Of a stretch of 64,000 nucleotides of DNA, positions 9,686 to 19,088 are shown piece by piece. Made by a program: the position numbers and the translations under genes. Each line of letters starts with the position of its first letter. Positions within the stretch are counted from its first letter, which is position 1. Source of the DNA: Bradyrhizobium semiaridum (lineage in GTDB: Bacteria; Pseudomonadota; Alphaproteobacteria; Rhizobiales; Xanthobacteraceae); assembly GCF_020329505.1 (NCBI RefSeq), contig NZ_JAGKJJ010000012.1, positions 124,001-188,000 on the forward strand, written 5' to 3'. The notes beneath the pieces are model-generated. The model ran no database searches, was not told the DNA's origin, and worked only from the letters and a program-made list of their open reading frames with translations.

Positions 9686-10513
9686 TCACTCCCGCACGAG
9701 CAGCGTATTGCTCCGCGTGCGGCCCTGCTCGACGTAACCACGCGCGCGCATGTCCGCAATGCAGTCGTCGGTCCATTCGTGCTTCGACAGATGCTCGATC
9801 ACGACCGCGCGCGGCCACAGCGCTCGCGGCGCGTCGCGGAAGAAGCCGGTGAGCACGCGATCTTCAAATCCTTCGACATCGATCTTCATCGCGTCGACAT
9901 GTGTCGCGCCGGCCTCTTCGAGGATCCGTTGCAGCCGCAGCGACGGTACGCTGTAGGCCTTGCCCGAGGGCGTGCCGGTGACGATGTGGCTGGCGCCGAG
10001 ATTGTCGCCGTCGGTCTCGATCATCAGCTCGCCATCGGCAGGGCCCGCGGCCGCCGCGACGAGCCGCACCTGCGCAAAGCCCGAGGCCTGGGCGTTGAAG
10101 GCGAGCCGCGCATGCGTCAACGGATGCGGCTCGATCGCGATCACCTGGCCGGTCGGCCCGACATCGCGGGCCAGCGCCAGCGCATAGGTGCCGACATTGG
10201 CGCCGAGGTCGACGAAGATGCCGCCGGCGCCGACGTGGCGGCGCAGGAAGTCGAGCTCGACCAGATTGTAGTCGGGGTTGAACAGCGCGCCGCGCTCGGT
10301 CGCGCTGGCCTGATGAAAAAAGCGGAACGAGGCGCCCTGATACGTCACGTCGAGCGGCCCTGCCCCGAACAGATTGACCAGCCGTGACAGCCACGGACGG
10401 AACGCGCCGCGCTTCAGGCCGGTCGCATGCGCCAGGCGGATGATGGCGGCCTGCGCCGCATTCGGCGCAAACGTGCCGAACGGCGCGGGCGGCGTATCGT
10501 TGTTCGGGATCAA
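9686..10513 (-). CDS. FkbM-family SAM-dependent methyltransferase
   Basis: A 275-residue protein. The FkbM core begins with the SAM-binding motif I FVDLGANVGTYALALA (about residues 96-111), followed by VIAIEPHPLTHARL (motif II acidic loop, about 120-133) and the family hallmark MKIDVEGFEDRVL (about 206-218). FkbM-type enzymes O-methylate sugars, polyketides or polysaccharides; the acceptor here is unknown. The stretch before residue 90 is variable and may choose the substrate. It is downstream of, and on the same strand as, the ABC transporter gene with a gap of about 70 bases, so co-transcription is possible but unproven. Confidence 0.88.
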   Translation of the reverse strand: MIPNNDTPPAPFGTFAPNAAQAAIIRLAHATGLKRGAFRPWLSRLVNLFGAGPLDVTYQGASFRFFHQASATERGALFNPDYNLVELDFLRRHVGAGGIFVDLGANVGTYALALARDVGPTGQVIAIEPHPLTHARLAFNAQASGFAQVRLVAAAAGPADGELMIETDGDNLGASHIVTGTPSGKAYSVPSLRLQRILEEAGATHVDAMKIDVEGFEDRVLTGFFRDAPRALWPRAVVIEHLSKHEWTDDCIADMRARGYVEQGRTRSNTLLVRE

Positions 10514-10584
10514 GCTTCAGCCTCGTCGAAAGCGGCGCATGCATAACCGGTTTTGGCGGAAGCGCCAACGGCCGTGGCCGCCCC

Positions 10585-12639
10585 TTACGCCGCCTTGCCC
10601 GATGCGCGCCGCTGCCGCAGGAAGCGCCCGAGCAGCCGCCGCTTGCCCTTGCGCGGGATCAGGTCGACGTCGCTGACGAGCTTGGCGCCGCCCTTGCGCC
10701 GTTCCAGCACGATCTTGCGGCTGTGGAACGCTTCCAGCTCGGCGCGATGGCCGACGCTGACGATGGTCGCCCGCGGCATTTCCTTCGTCACCGTCTCCAT
10801 CATCTTGTCCTGGCTCTTCTCGTCGAGCGCGGAGGTCGCCTCGTCGAGCACGATGATGTCGGGATTGTGCAGCAGCAGACGAGCGAAGGCCAGCCGCTGC
10901 TTCTCGCCGCCGGACAGGGTCTGGTCCCACGGCGCTTCCTCCTCGATCCTGTCCTTGAGATGGTCGAGCCCGACCTTCTTCAGCGCTTCGCCGATCTCCT
11001 CGACGGTCCAGTCTTCCGCGGCGCCCGGATAGGCCACCGCGCGCCGCAGCGTGCCCGACGGCACGTAGGGCTTTTGCGGCAGCATGAACAGACGGCGGTC
11101 GGCGTGCAGCCCGACGCTGCCGCCGCCCCACGGCCACAATCCCGCGATCGCCCGCACCAGCGTGCTCTTGCCGGTGCCGGATTCGCCGGCGACCAGCAGC
11201 CGCTCGCCCGGCGCGATCGCGACTTCGGTCTCACCGACCACCGCCGTGCCGTCATCGAGCGTGACGGAGAGATCATTCAGGCTCAGCATGGTCTCGCCCT
11301 CGGTCTCGCCGCGCTTGATGCGGCCGAAGCCGTCGCCGCTCTCGGCGCGCTCCAGACCGTCGAGCGACATCATCAGCGAGGCGATGCGGCGCGCGCACGC
11401 GTTCCAGTCGGCCAGCCGCGGATAATTGTCGACCAGCCAGCCGAACGCGTTCTGCACGATGGTGAAGGCGGAGGCCGCCTGCATCACCTGTCCCAGCGAC
11501 ATGCTGCCGTCGAGGAATTTCGGCGCGCATAGCAGCAGCGGGACCACCGGCGCGATCAGGTTCGATCCTTGCGACACCAGCGTCGTGCGCATGTGCTGTC
11601 CGGCGAGCCGCGCCCATTGCCGCAATACGTTCGAGAACGTCCGGTCGATGCCGTCGCGCTCTTCGGCCTCGCCGCCGAGCAGCGCGATGCTCTCGCCGTT
11701 CTCGCGCACGCGGGTCAGGGTGTAACGCAGTTCGGCCTCGGCCTGGTTCTTGTCCTCGGAAATCTGCACGAAGCTGCGGCCGATCGCCGTGATCGAGCCG
11801 GATGCGATCGCGGCATAAAGGATGGCGACGATGACAAGGAAGCCGGGGATGGTCACGGAGGAGCCGCCGAGCGTCAGTGTCAGCGCGCCGCCGATGGTCC
11901 AGAGCACGACGATGAAGGTGATTGCGGACAGCAGCGCGGAGGTCACGCCGGCGACGAAATCGACCGGCGAGTCGGTTGCGATCCGCAGATCCTCGGCGAT
12001 GCGGTATTCCGGGTTCTTGTGGTCGCCGTCGACGAGGTTGAGCTGGTAGTAGCGCCCGTTGGTCAGCCAGCGCGACACCACCGCGTTGGTCAGCCAAGCG
12101 CGCCAGCGCCGCTGAATGCCCATGCGGGCGAACACCTGCGCCACGCCCAGCAGCACGCTGCCGAACGCGAGCGGAAAGAAGATCGCGGTCAGGTAATAGA
12201 CGGTCGCCGCATCGCGCTTCTCGATTGCATCGAAAATCGCGCGATTCCAGACATTGATGCCGTACTGCACGGCGACGTTGGCGACGATGAGCAGCAGCAA
12301 GCCGATCGTGAACAGCCACGCCAGCCGATCGCCGTTCTCGCCCCAATAGCCGCGCGCGCTGATCCAGAACCGCGTCAGCAGGTATTCCTTGCGCGCCTGC
12401 TCGGCCTCCTCGGGTGACAGTTCGGGGTCGGGTTCGAGCGCCTCGGGCGGCGGCGGCTCGACATGGTCGCCATCCTCGGTGGTCACGTCGACGAGCTCGG
12501 AGGTGTCGTCGGCTGCTTGCTGCGCGGAATCCTTGCCGTTCGCATCGGCCGGCTTCGCCTCGGCGCGCTTGGCGGAAGACGACGCCTCGGCGGACGACCC
12601 CTTCACCTGCGATCCGGATTTGGCCGCGACCTTGCCCAT
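10585..12639 (-). CDS. ABC transporter with fused permease and ATPase, SbmA/BacA-ABCD type
   Basis: A 684-residue fused half-transporter. The N-terminal ~90 residues are charged and cytoplasmic (Lys/Glu/Asp-rich). A six-helix permease domain of the SbmA/BacA-like class (about residues 110-400, with YLTRFWISARGYW and YRIAEDLRIATDSPVDF as family signatures) follows. The nucleotide-binding domain is last: Walker A GESGTGKST, signature LSGGEKQRLAFARLLL, Walker B IIVLDEATSALD, and a distal histidine in SVGHRAEL. It acts as a homodimer in the inner membrane. Relatives import peptides or move very-long-chain fatty acids. The start at 12639 (MGKVAAKSG) is preferred to 12654. Confidence 0.9.
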   Translation of the reverse strand: MGKVAAKSGSQVKGSSAEASSSAKRAEAKPADANGKDSAQQAADDTSELVDVTTEDGDHVEPPPPEALEPDPELSPEEAEQARKEYLLTRFWISARGYWGENGDRLAWLFTIGLLLLIVANVAVQYGINVWNRAIFDAIEKRDAATVYYLTAIFFPLAFGSVLLGVAQVFARMGIQRRWRAWLTNAVVSRWLTNGRYYQLNLVDGDHKNPEYRIAEDLRIATDSPVDFVAGVTSALLSAITFIVVLWTIGGALTLTLGGSSVTIPGFLVIVAILYAAIASGSITAIGRSFVQISEDKNQAEAELRYTLTRVRENGESIALLGGEAEERDGIDRTFSNVLRQWARLAGQHMRTTLVSQGSNLIAPVVPLLLCAPKFLDGSMSLGQVMQAASAFTIVQNAFGWLVDNYPRLADWNACARRIASLMMSLDGLERAESGDGFGRIKRGETEGETMLSLNDLSVTLDDGTAVVGETEVAIAPGERLLVAGESGTGKSTLVRAIAGLWPWGGGSVGLHADRRLFMLPQKPYVPSGTLRRAVAYPGAAEDWTVEEIGEALKKVGLDHLKDRIEEEAPWDQTLSGGEKQRLAFARLLLHNPDIIVLDEATSALDEKSQDKMMETVTKEMPRATIVSVGHRAELEAFHSRKIVLERRKGGAKLVSDVDLIPRKGKRRLLGRFLRQRRASGKAA

Positions 12640-12874
12640 GGGATTGCAACGCAAGGGAAATCAAACGGTTCCGTCGTCGGGTTCCCGATTCGTCGCTTCG
12701 CCGCAGTTCTCGCGGGCAGCAGTCCAGAGGTGCGGCGCGCTTCCCGCATGTGCGGATGATCTTGCCAATTCAAGGGCGGTGTCGCGCTGTGGCGGACGAG
12801 CCTGCTCGCTGTGAACGCGCCGTGTCATCCGTTAGGCTGCGGCTGCCGAGGTCCGCGGCGCCAGGAGACCAGGG

Positions 12875-13327
12875 ATGCGCCTTTCAGACAGCGTTACGGT
12901 GAGCCGAACCGCCGGCGAGATCTTCCGCTTCATGACCGAGCCGCAGAATCTGGCCAGATGGGATCGCAGCGTCGTCAAGGTGATCGAGACGTCTTCACGA
13001 CCGGTGAACGTCGGTACCACGTTCGACACCATAGGTCCCTCGATACGGGGCAAAGAAGGTCTCAAAACATCCTACGAGGTCCTCCGGATCGAGCCGGACC
13101 GCCACCTCGAGGTGCGCGTCACGCACTCGAACTTCTTCAAGACAGCGGTCTGGTGCACCGAGCTCGAGCCGCTTGGCGAGGCGACCCGCCTGGTCTGCGC
13201 CGTCGACCTCACATTGCGTTTGCGCTACCTGCCGCTTGCGCCGGTGCTGCTTCTCAACAAAGGCGCGATCACGCGGGACCTCGGCTATCTCAAGGCGGAA
13301 CTCGAGCGCGGCGATATCGTCAGCTGA
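12875..13327 (+). CDS. SRPBCC-superfamily (START-like fold) protein
   Basis: A 150-residue protein with the typical opening of polyketide cyclase/dehydrase-like SRPBCC proteins: VTVSRTAGEIFRFMTEPQNLARWDRSV, then strands VGTTFDTIG, LEVRVTHSNFFKTAVWCTELEP and a final amphipathic helix (LLLNKGAITRDLGYLKAELE). The fold encloses a hydrophobic pocket. No catalytic residues are diagnostic, so only ligand binding is inferred. The gene stands alone on the plus strand between two long minus-strand genes, with 235 bases upstream free of other genes. Confidence 0.8.
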   Translation: MRLSDSVTVSRTAGEIFRFMTEPQNLARWDRSVVKVIETSSRPVNVGTTFDTIGPSIRGKEGLKTSYEVLRIEPDRHLEVRVTHSNFFKTAVWCTELEPLGEATRLVCAVDLTLRLRYLPLAPVLLLNKGAITRDLGYLKAELERGDIVS

Positions 13328-13408
13328 ACACGTTGCTTGGGCTCCGTCAGCCGCAAGCGGGAAGCAACCTGATCGGTGCGCCTCCGAGCACAACAAGACC
13401 CCGTAGCT

Positions 13409-13435
13409 ATGGGTCCTCTGCTTCCGCAGGGACGG
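13409..13435. repeat. Partial copy of the GTCCCTGCGAAAGCAGG repeat
   Basis: The segment ATGGGTCCTCTGCTTCCGCA followed by GGGACGG resembles one end of the repeat seen complete at 3103-3215. Only one arm is recognisable. It lies between the SRPBCC gene and the end of the histidine kinase gene. Confidence 0.5.
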
Positions 13436-13469
13436 CAGTTCTGGATGCTGCCGTACGCGGAAAACTCCC

Positions 13470-15629
13470 TCACCCCGCCGCGGCCTGATCCCGCCGCTGT
13501 CGGCGTGCGCGCACGGCCTTGTGCAGCACGCGGGCGAGTTGCTCGGCGGAATAGGGCTTTTGCAGCAGCTCGAAGCCGGGGCTGCCCTGCTGTGACAGCA
13601 CCTGGCTGTAGCCGGAGGCGAGCACGATCGGCAGGTCGAGCCCGCCCTTTCGGATCTCTTGCGCGAGTTCGATGCCGCTCATGCCGGGCATCACGACATC
13701 GGTGAACACGAGGTCGAAGCGGTTGGGGTCGACGGCGAGCTCCTCCAGCGCATGGGTGGCGCTCTCGACCAGCACGCAGGTGCAGCCGAGCTGGGTCAGC
13801 GTGTCGGCGGCGAACTGGCCGACCTCGGCATTGTCCTCGACGATCAGCACGGAGGCGCCGCGCTGATCGACCGAAGCCATATCCTCGGCAAGCAGCGATG
13901 CGGGGCGCGCGGCGGTGACACGCGGCAGATAGAGCGTGAAGGTCGCGCCCTTGCCGACCTCGCTCGCCACGTTGACCTCGCCGCCGGACTGCCGGGCGAA
14001 GCCGAACACCTGCGAAAGGCCGAGGCCGGTGCCCTGTCCGACCTCCTTGGTGGTGAAGAACGGCTCGAAGATGCGCCCGAGCATGTCCTGCGGAATTCCG
14101 ACCCCGGTGTCGGTCACGGACACCGCGACATGGCCGTGCGGGTTCGCCGCATCGGGCGCCGCGGGTTCGAGTCCGTTCGCCAACGGCAGACCATTGGTGC
14201 GGCGCACGGTGATCGTGAGCTTGCCGACGCCGTCCATCGCATCGCGGGCGTTCACCGCCATGTTGATCACGGCGGTCTCGAACTGCCCGGCATCGGCGTT
14301 GACGAGGCAAGGCTCGTCCGGCACCTGCGCCGTGATCTCGATGCGCGAGCCTATCAGCGTTGTGAGCATCTCGCTCAGGGTCCGCACGTTCTGGCACACG
14401 TCGAACACCTCGGGCTTGAGCGATTGCCGGCGCGCGAAAGCGAGCAACTGGCCCGTCAGCTTGGCGGCGCGGCCGACGGTGTCGGAGATCGCCTCGATGT
14501 AGCGCAGCCGCCGCGGTTCGGGCAGGTCCTGCCGCCGCAGCATGTCCACCGAGGCGCGGATCACGGTGAGGAGATTGTTGAAGTCGTGCGCGACGCCGCC
14601 GGTGAGCTGTCCGAGCGCCTCCAGCCGCTGGCCGTGGCGCAGCGCGTCCTCGGCCTCCTCGCGCCGGTTGGCTTCCTCGTGCAGGCGCTGGGTGCGCCGG
14701 AGAGCGAGCGCGAGCAGGCCGAACATCAGCGCGGTGGCCGGGATGCCGAAGATCAGGTGCTGGCCCACCGTCGTGACCCAGCGCGAGCGGATCGCCGAGG
14801 TCTCGAGGCCGGCGCTGACATAGACCGGGTACTCCGCGAGCCGCTGGTAGCGCATGCGCCGCTCGATGCCGTCGGCCGGGGACTTGATCGTCATGGTGCC
14901 GGACAGCGGGTTGGCGACCAGCTGTTGCCCGAGTGGTCCGCTCGGCTCGAACCGAACCTCGTGATCGACCGGCGGGAAGTGGGCCAGCACCGAGCCGTCG
15001 GTCCTGATCAACGCGAGGAAGCTGCCGGGCTCGCGGCCGATCCGCGCATAGAAATTCTCGAAATATTCCGGCAGCACCGAGGCCTGGATCACGCCGGCAA
15101 AGCTGCCGTCCCCATTGCTGCGGCGCCGGCCGACGCCGAAGAAACGCGCCCCCTGGTAGGGCAGGCGGGGTGTCAGCACGTCGCCGATAAAGGTGCCGAT
15201 GTCGCGATCGGTGTGGATCCGGAAATAATCCCGGTCGGAGAAATCGATCGTGGGCGCCGGCGCCACCAGGCTGTTGACCAGTGCATGGCCCTTGGCGTCG
15301 AAGACCCAGACCGATTTGACCTGGGGAAGGGTGCCGATGAGCTGTCGCAGCCGCTGATGCAGAGCCCGCTCGCGCGCGGCGATCGCAGCGTCCGGCATGT
15401 CGCGGACGATCTCGGCGATTTCGGACAGGCTGTGGTCGATGGTCTCGAACACCTTGAGCGCGTGCTCATGGGCGACGTCAAGCGTCCGCTCGATCTCCCG
15501 GTCGGCCGCCTCGTCGGTCGAGATCCATGACATCGCGGCGGCAAACACGAACAGCGCCAGCGGGAGGGCCAGCGACGCGGCCATCATCCATTGCAGCAGT
15601 CTCAGCGAATTGCGTTGTGCGGGTTGCAC
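13470..15629 (-). CDS. Hybrid sensor histidine kinase/response regulator
   Basis: A 719-residue membrane sensor. TM1 is at about residues 13-33 (MMAASLALPLALFVFAAAM). A periplasmic Cache-like sensing domain follows, then TM2 (LIFGIPATALMFGLLALAL). The kinase core has the H-box LGQLTGGVAHDFNNLLTV with phospho-acceptor His, and ATPase boxes INMAVNARDAM, VTDTGVGIP, and GTGLGLSQV. A C-terminal receiver domain has its phospho-acceptor Asp in DLVFTDVVMPGMSG. Start choice: GTG at 15629 with GGAG eight to eleven bases upstream; the ATG at 15893 would add 88 Arg-rich residues that look non-coding. No separate output regulator is adjacent, so the partner and signal are unknown. Confidence 0.88.
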   Translation of the reverse strand: MQPAQRNSLRLLQWMMAASLALPLALFVFAAAMSWISTDEAADREIERTLDVAHEHALKVFETIDHSLSEIAEIVRDMPDAAIAARERALHQRLRQLIGTLPQVKSVWVFDAKGHALVNSLVAPAPTIDFSDRDYFRIHTDRDIGTFIGDVLTPRLPYQGARFFGVGRRRSNGDGSFAGVIQASVLPEYFENFYARIGREPGSFLALIRTDGSVLAHFPPVDHEVRFEPSGPLGQQLVANPLSGTMTIKSPADGIERRMRYQRLAEYPVYVSAGLETSAIRSRWVTTVGQHLIFGIPATALMFGLLALALRRTQRLHEEANRREEAEDALRHGQRLEALGQLTGGVAHDFNNLLTVIRASVDMLRRQDLPEPRRLRYIEAISDTVGRAAKLTGQLLAFARRQSLKPEVFDVCQNVRTLSEMLTTLIGSRIEITAQVPDEPCLVNADAGQFETAVINMAVNARDAMDGVGKLTITVRRTNGLPLANGLEPAAPDAANPHGHVAVSVTDTGVGIPQDMLGRIFEPFFTTKEVGQGTGLGLSQVFGFARQSGGEVNVASEVGKGATFTLYLPRVTAARPASLLAEDMASVDQRGASVLIVEDNAEVGQFAADTLTQLGCTCVLVESATHALEELAVDPNRFDLVFTDVVMPGMSGIELAQEIRKGGLDLPIVLASGYSQVLSQQGSPGFELLQKPYSAEQLARVLHKAVRARRQRRDQAAAG

Positions 15630-16000
15630 GGGCGCTCCGGCTCCGATGCCGAGCTTAACGCAAACCACCGCGCCGGAGGAAGAAAAACCCCACTTGCGGT
15701 TGCGGCGCGCGACCCGGCCCGTTGCCGGTCGTGGATAGCGAGGAGCGACCGCGATCGATAAATTGCGAGCCAATCCGCCCGGCGCCGAGCCTCGTCGTCG
15801 ATGCGTCGGAGCGTCACGGCGGCCCGAGGCCGCGGCATGCCCGGTGGGGCTGCACGGTGACTTCACGACCTCGTCAGCTGCCGCCGCAGTCAAGCGAAAA
15901 ACCGGCCGGGATGGCGTTGGCGTACGCTGTTTTTAGCGGTTCTAAAACCTGCGATGGGCAAATGCTTGATTCTGTGCCTACCTGCTGAAAGACAAGCCAC
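15630..16000. other. Intergenic region between the histidine kinase and feoA
   Basis: About 370 bases with no convincing gene. The last 80 bases hold the iron-box-like palindrome at 15931-15947 and presumably the feoA promoter. The kinase promoter should lie at the other end. The Arg-rich in-frame extension of the kinase (to 15893) covers part of it but is not considered coding. Confidence 0.6.
15931..15947. promoter_or_regulatory. Irr/ICE-like iron control box upstream of feoA
   Basis: A perfect inverted repeat TTTTAG-CGGTT-CTAAAA. Its right half includes TTCTAAA, the half-site of the rhizobial iron control element bound by Irr. The left half departs from the TTTAGAA consensus at two bases. 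It sits 53 bases before the feoA ATG, where a regulator could cover the promoter. The assignment follows known Bradyrhizobium iron biology and is not demonstrated here. Confidence 0.55.
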
Positions 16001-16276
16001 ATGACAAGCGATCCAAACAACTCCCAGGACATCCGGCTCGGACATGCGGATCGCGGTTTTGTCGGCAAAATCACCAGGCTCGATGCGCTGGTGACGGGCT
16101 CATCGCTCTCGCCGCAGGAGCTGGAGCAGCGTCTGGTCGAGATGGGATTCGTCGAGGGCGCGCGCGTGGAAATCCTGCACGAGGGCACGATCCGGCGGGA
16201 TCCGATCGCGGTGCGCGTCGACAGCACCACCATCGCGCTGCGGCGGAGCGAAGCCATGGCTGTGATCGTCGAATGA
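16001..16276 (+). CDS. feoA: Ferrous iron transport protein A
   Basis: A 91-residue SH3-like cytoplasmic protein that assists FeoB. Typical FeoA features are seen: an N-terminal segment leading to ITRLDAL, the LEQRLVEMGFVEGARVEILHEG core (about residues 46-67), then DPIAVRVDSTTIALRRSEA, and a final short strand VIVE. The stop overlaps the feoB start (ATGA at 16273-16276), which indicates translational coupling. The start follows an AAAGA-like weak ribosome site. An Irr-box-like palindrome upstream suggests iron regulation. Confidence 0.95.
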   Translation: MTSDPNNSQDIRLGHADRGFVGKITRLDALVTGSSLSPQELEQRLVEMGFVEGARVEILHEGTIRRDPIAVRVDSTTIALRRSEAMAVIVE

Positions 16277-18150
16277 CAACTGCGTCCCTGCGCCTTGCGC
16301 TGGTCGGTGCGCCGAACACCGGCAAGACCTCGCTGTTCAACCGGCTGACCGGCAGCACCCAGAAGGTCGCCAACTATCCGGGCGTCACGGTCGAGCGCAA
16401 ATCCGGCAGCTTCGTCACGCCGGAGGGCCGCAGCGTCACCGTGCTCGATTTGCCCGGCACCTATTCGCTGCGCGGCCGCAGTCCGGACGAGGAGATCACC
16501 CGCGACATCGTGCTCGGCCGCTTCAAGGGCGAGGCGGTGCCCGACCTCGTGCTCTGCGTAGCCGACGCCACCAATCTGCGGCTGACGCTGCGGCTGGTGC
16601 TGGAGCTGAAGCAGATCGGCCGGCCGATGCTGCTGGTGCTCAACATGATCGACATCGCCAGACGCCGCGGCGTGACGATCGACCTCGAGCGGCTGTCGCA
16701 GGAACTCGGGCTGCCGGTCACAACCGCGGTCGCGGTGCGCAAGGGCGGCGTCGACGACCTGCTGAAACGGACCGACGAGCTGATGGCGCGGGTGCAGGAA
16801 GCGCAGGCGGCCAGTCAGTGGACCGCGCCGACGATCGCGGATCTCAAGGCCGCGCAGCGCGAGGCGGACCGCATCATCGCCGCGAGCGTGACCCTGCCGG
16901 CCAAGCCGGACACGCTGACCAACCGGATCGATGCGGTCGTGCTGCATCCGGTCTGGGGCCTCGCGATCCTGGCGCTGATCCTGTTCGTGATGTTCCAGGC
17001 GGTGTTCAGCTGGGCCCAGCCGGCGATGGAGCTGCTCTCGGACAGCTTCTCCGCGCTCGGGCAATGGATCCACGATGTGCTGCCGGAAGGCTGGGGCCTG
17101 CTGCAAAGCTTCCTGCAGAACGGCGTGATTTCGGGCGTCGGCAGCGTCATCGTGTTCCTGCCGCAGATCATCATCATCTTCCTGTTCATCCTGCTGCTGG
17201 AAGATTTCGGCTATATGGCGCGCGCCGCGTTCCTGATGGACCGCATCATGGGCGGCGCCGGGCTGCACGGCCGCGCCTTCATCCCGCTACTGTCGAGCTT
17301 CGCCTGCGCGATTCCCGGCATCATGTCGACGCGGGTGATCGACAATCCTCGCGACCGGCTGACCACGATCCTGATCGCGCCGCTGATGACCTGCTCGGCG
17401 CGGATCCCGGTCTACACGCTGATCATCTCGGCCTTCGTGCCGGCGACCAAGGTGTGGGGTTGGATCAATCTGCAGGGGCTCGTGATGTTCGGGCTCTATG
17501 CCGCCGGGATCACCAGCGCGCTGACCGTCTCGGCGGTCGCAAAATTCTTCCTTTGGCGCGATCACGCGCCGGCGCCGTTCATGCTGGAATTGCCCGACTA
17601 CAAGGTGCCGCGGCTGCGCAGCATAGCGATCGGGATATTCAACCGCGCCAAGGCATTTCTCTACCGCGCCGGCACCACGATCCTGTCGATGATGGTGCTG
17701 ATCTGGTTCCTGGCCTCGTTCCCGACTGCGCCCGCGGGCGCCGAGGGGCCGGCGATCAACTACAGTTTTGCGGCAATGATCGGCCATGCGCTGGAGCCGC
17801 TGCTGCGGCCGATCGGCTTCAACTGGCAGATCGCGGTGGCGCTGATCCCGGGCATGGCGGCGCGCGAGGTCGCGGTCGCGGCGCTCGGCACGGTCTATTC
17901 GATCGAGGGCGGCAAGGAGGCGGCCGACGCAATCGGCCAGGTGCTGGCGCAGAAATGGACGCTGGCGACCGCGCTGTCTCTGCTGGTCTGGTACATCTTC
18001 GCCCCGCAATGCGCCTCGACGCTGGCGGTGATCCGCCGCGAGACCGGCAGCGCGAAGTGGATGGTGGTGACGTTCGTCTACATGCTCGCGCTGGCTTACG
18101 TGGCGAGCTTCCTGACCTTCAACCTGGCGCAGGCGCTGGGCATCCATTGA
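16273..18150 (+). CDS. feoB: Ferrous iron transporter B
   Basis: A 625-residue inner-membrane Fe(II) importer. The N-terminal G-protein domain has G1 GAPNTGKTS (residues 11-19), the switch region VTVERKSG, G3 DLPGTYSL (about 61-68), and G4 NMID (about 123-126). A helical linker is followed by a polytopic domain with two Gate motifs containing conserved cysteines: SSFACAIPGIM (about 347-357) and APLMTCSARIPVY (about 371-383). The last third carries further helices ending YVASFLTFNLAQALG. It lacks a long C-terminal FeoC-like extension. It overlaps feoA by four bases and the two form one operon. Confidence 0.97.
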   Translation: MTTASLRLALVGAPNTGKTSLFNRLTGSTQKVANYPGVTVERKSGSFVTPEGRSVTVLDLPGTYSLRGRSPDEEITRDIVLGRFKGEAVPDLVLCVADATNLRLTLRLVLELKQIGRPMLLVLNMIDIARRRGVTIDLERLSQELGLPVTTAVAVRKGGVDDLLKRTDELMARVQEAQAASQWTAPTIADLKAAQREADRIIAASVTLPAKPDTLTNRIDAVVLHPVWGLAILALILFVMFQAVFSWAQPAMELLSDSFSALGQWIHDVLPEGWGLLQSFLQNGVISGVGSVIVFLPQIIIIFLFILLLEDFGYMARAAFLMDRIMGGAGLHGRAFIPLLSSFACAIPGIMSTRVIDNPRDRLTTILIAPLMTCSARIPVYTLIISAFVPATKVWGWINLQGLVMFGLYAAGITSALTVSAVAKFFLWRDHAPAPFMLELPDYKVPRLRSIAIGIFNRAKAFLYRAGTTILSMMVLIWFLASFPTAPAGAEGPAINYSFAAMIGHALEPLLRPIGFNWQIAVALIPGMAAREVAVAALGTVYSIEGGKEAADAIGQVLAQKWTLATALSLLVWYIFAPQCASTLAVIRRETGSAKWMVVTFVYMLALAYVASFLTFNLAQALGIH

Positions 18151-18213
18151 TGCCCAGCCAACCAGGAAAGCCTAAAGCAGGATGAGGTGGGGTTGGGTTG
18201 GAGCGGCAGCGGC

Positions 18214-18249
18214 GGGTTCACCTCTCCTTGGGAGAGGTGGGCCGAACCC
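18214..18249. repeat. Short palindromic hairpin between feoB and sdhB
   Basis: The hairpin CACCTCTCC-TTG-GGAGAGGTG (18219-18239) is flanked by GGGTTC and GAACCC. It lies between the convergent feoB and sdhB ends and could serve as a transcription stop for either, though no T-run follows. It is a member of the CTCTCC/GGAGAG repeat group found elsewhere in the window. Confidence 0.6.
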
Positions 18250-18284
18250 GCGGTCAAACCGATTCAACGTAACTTCAGCCCGCT

Positions 18285-19070
18285 TTAGATCTGGCGCTCG
18301 ACCATCTTGAGCTTGAGCTCGGCGATCGCCTCGGAGGGGTTGAGGCCCTTCGGGCACGCCTTGGCGCAGTTCATGATGGTGTGGCAGCGATAGAGGCGGA
18401 ACGGGTCCTCGAGATTGTCGAGCCGCTCGCCGGTCGCTTCATCGCGGGAATCGGTGACCCAGCGCGTCGCCTGCAGCAGCGCGGCCGGGCCGAGGAAGCG
18501 CTCGCTGTTCCACCAGTAGCTCGGGCATGAGGTCGAGCAGCAGGCGCACAGAATGCATTCGTAGAGGCCGTCGAGCTTCTCGCGGTCCTCATGGCTCTGC
18601 CGCCATTCCTTCTGCGGGGTCGGCGTCGTGGTCTTCAGCCACGGCTCGATCGAGGCGTACTGGGCGTAGAAGTTGGTGAGATCGGGGACGAGGTCCTTGA
18701 CGACCGGCTGATGCGGCAGCGGGTTGACTTTCACCGCGCCGCCGGAGGCGACGTCGTGCATCGACTTGGTGCAGGCCAGCGTGTTCTGGCCGTCGATGTT
18801 CATCGCGCAGGAGCCGCAGACGCCCTCGCGGCAGGAGCGGCGGAAGGTCAGCGTCGGGTCGATGTGGTTCTTGATCCAGATCAGGCCGTCAAGCACCATC
18901 GGGCCGCAGTCGTGGACGTCGACGTAATAGGTATCGACGCTCGGATTCTTGCCGTCGTCCGGGTTCCAGCGATACACCCGGAATTCGCGCGTCTCGGTGG
19001 CGCCGGCCGGCTTCGGCCAGGTCTTGCCGCCGCTGATCCTCGAATTCTTCGGAAGTGCGAATTCAACCAT
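18285..19070 (-). CDS. sdhB: Succinate dehydrogenase iron-sulfur subunit
   Basis: A 261-residue subunit of complex II carrying three Fe-S clusters between FAD and quinone. The [2Fe-2S] ligands lie in [21 protein letters not shown], the [4Fe-4S] ligands in [16 protein letters not shown], and the [3Fe-4S] ligands in [17 protein letters not shown]. The first cluster is in the N-terminal ferredoxin-like domain and the others in the C-terminal domain. It is the last gene of the sdhC-sdhD-sdhA-sdhB operon, 18 bases after sdhA. Normal length and all cysteines present. Confidence 0.98.
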   Translation of the reverse strand: MVEFALPKNSRISGGKTWPKPAGATETREFRVYRWNPDDGKNPSVDTYYVDVHDCGPMVLDGLIWIKNHIDPTLTFRRSCREGVCGSCAMNIDGQNTLACTKSMHDVASGGAVKVNPLPHQPVVKDLVPDLTNFYAQYASIEPWLKTTTPTPQKEWRQSHEDREKLDGLYECILCACCSTSCPSYWWNSERFLGPAALLQATRWVTDSRDEATGERLDNLEDPFRLYRCHTIMNCAKACPKGLNPSEAIAELKLKMVERQI

Positions 19071-19088
19071 GCTTGCTTGCCTTCGTTA

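Noticed and set aside
15630-15893. 88-residue N-terminal extension of the hybrid kinase
   Set aside because: It is Arg/Gly/Pro-rich without features, and a GTG with a good ribosome site gives the expected first membrane helix.
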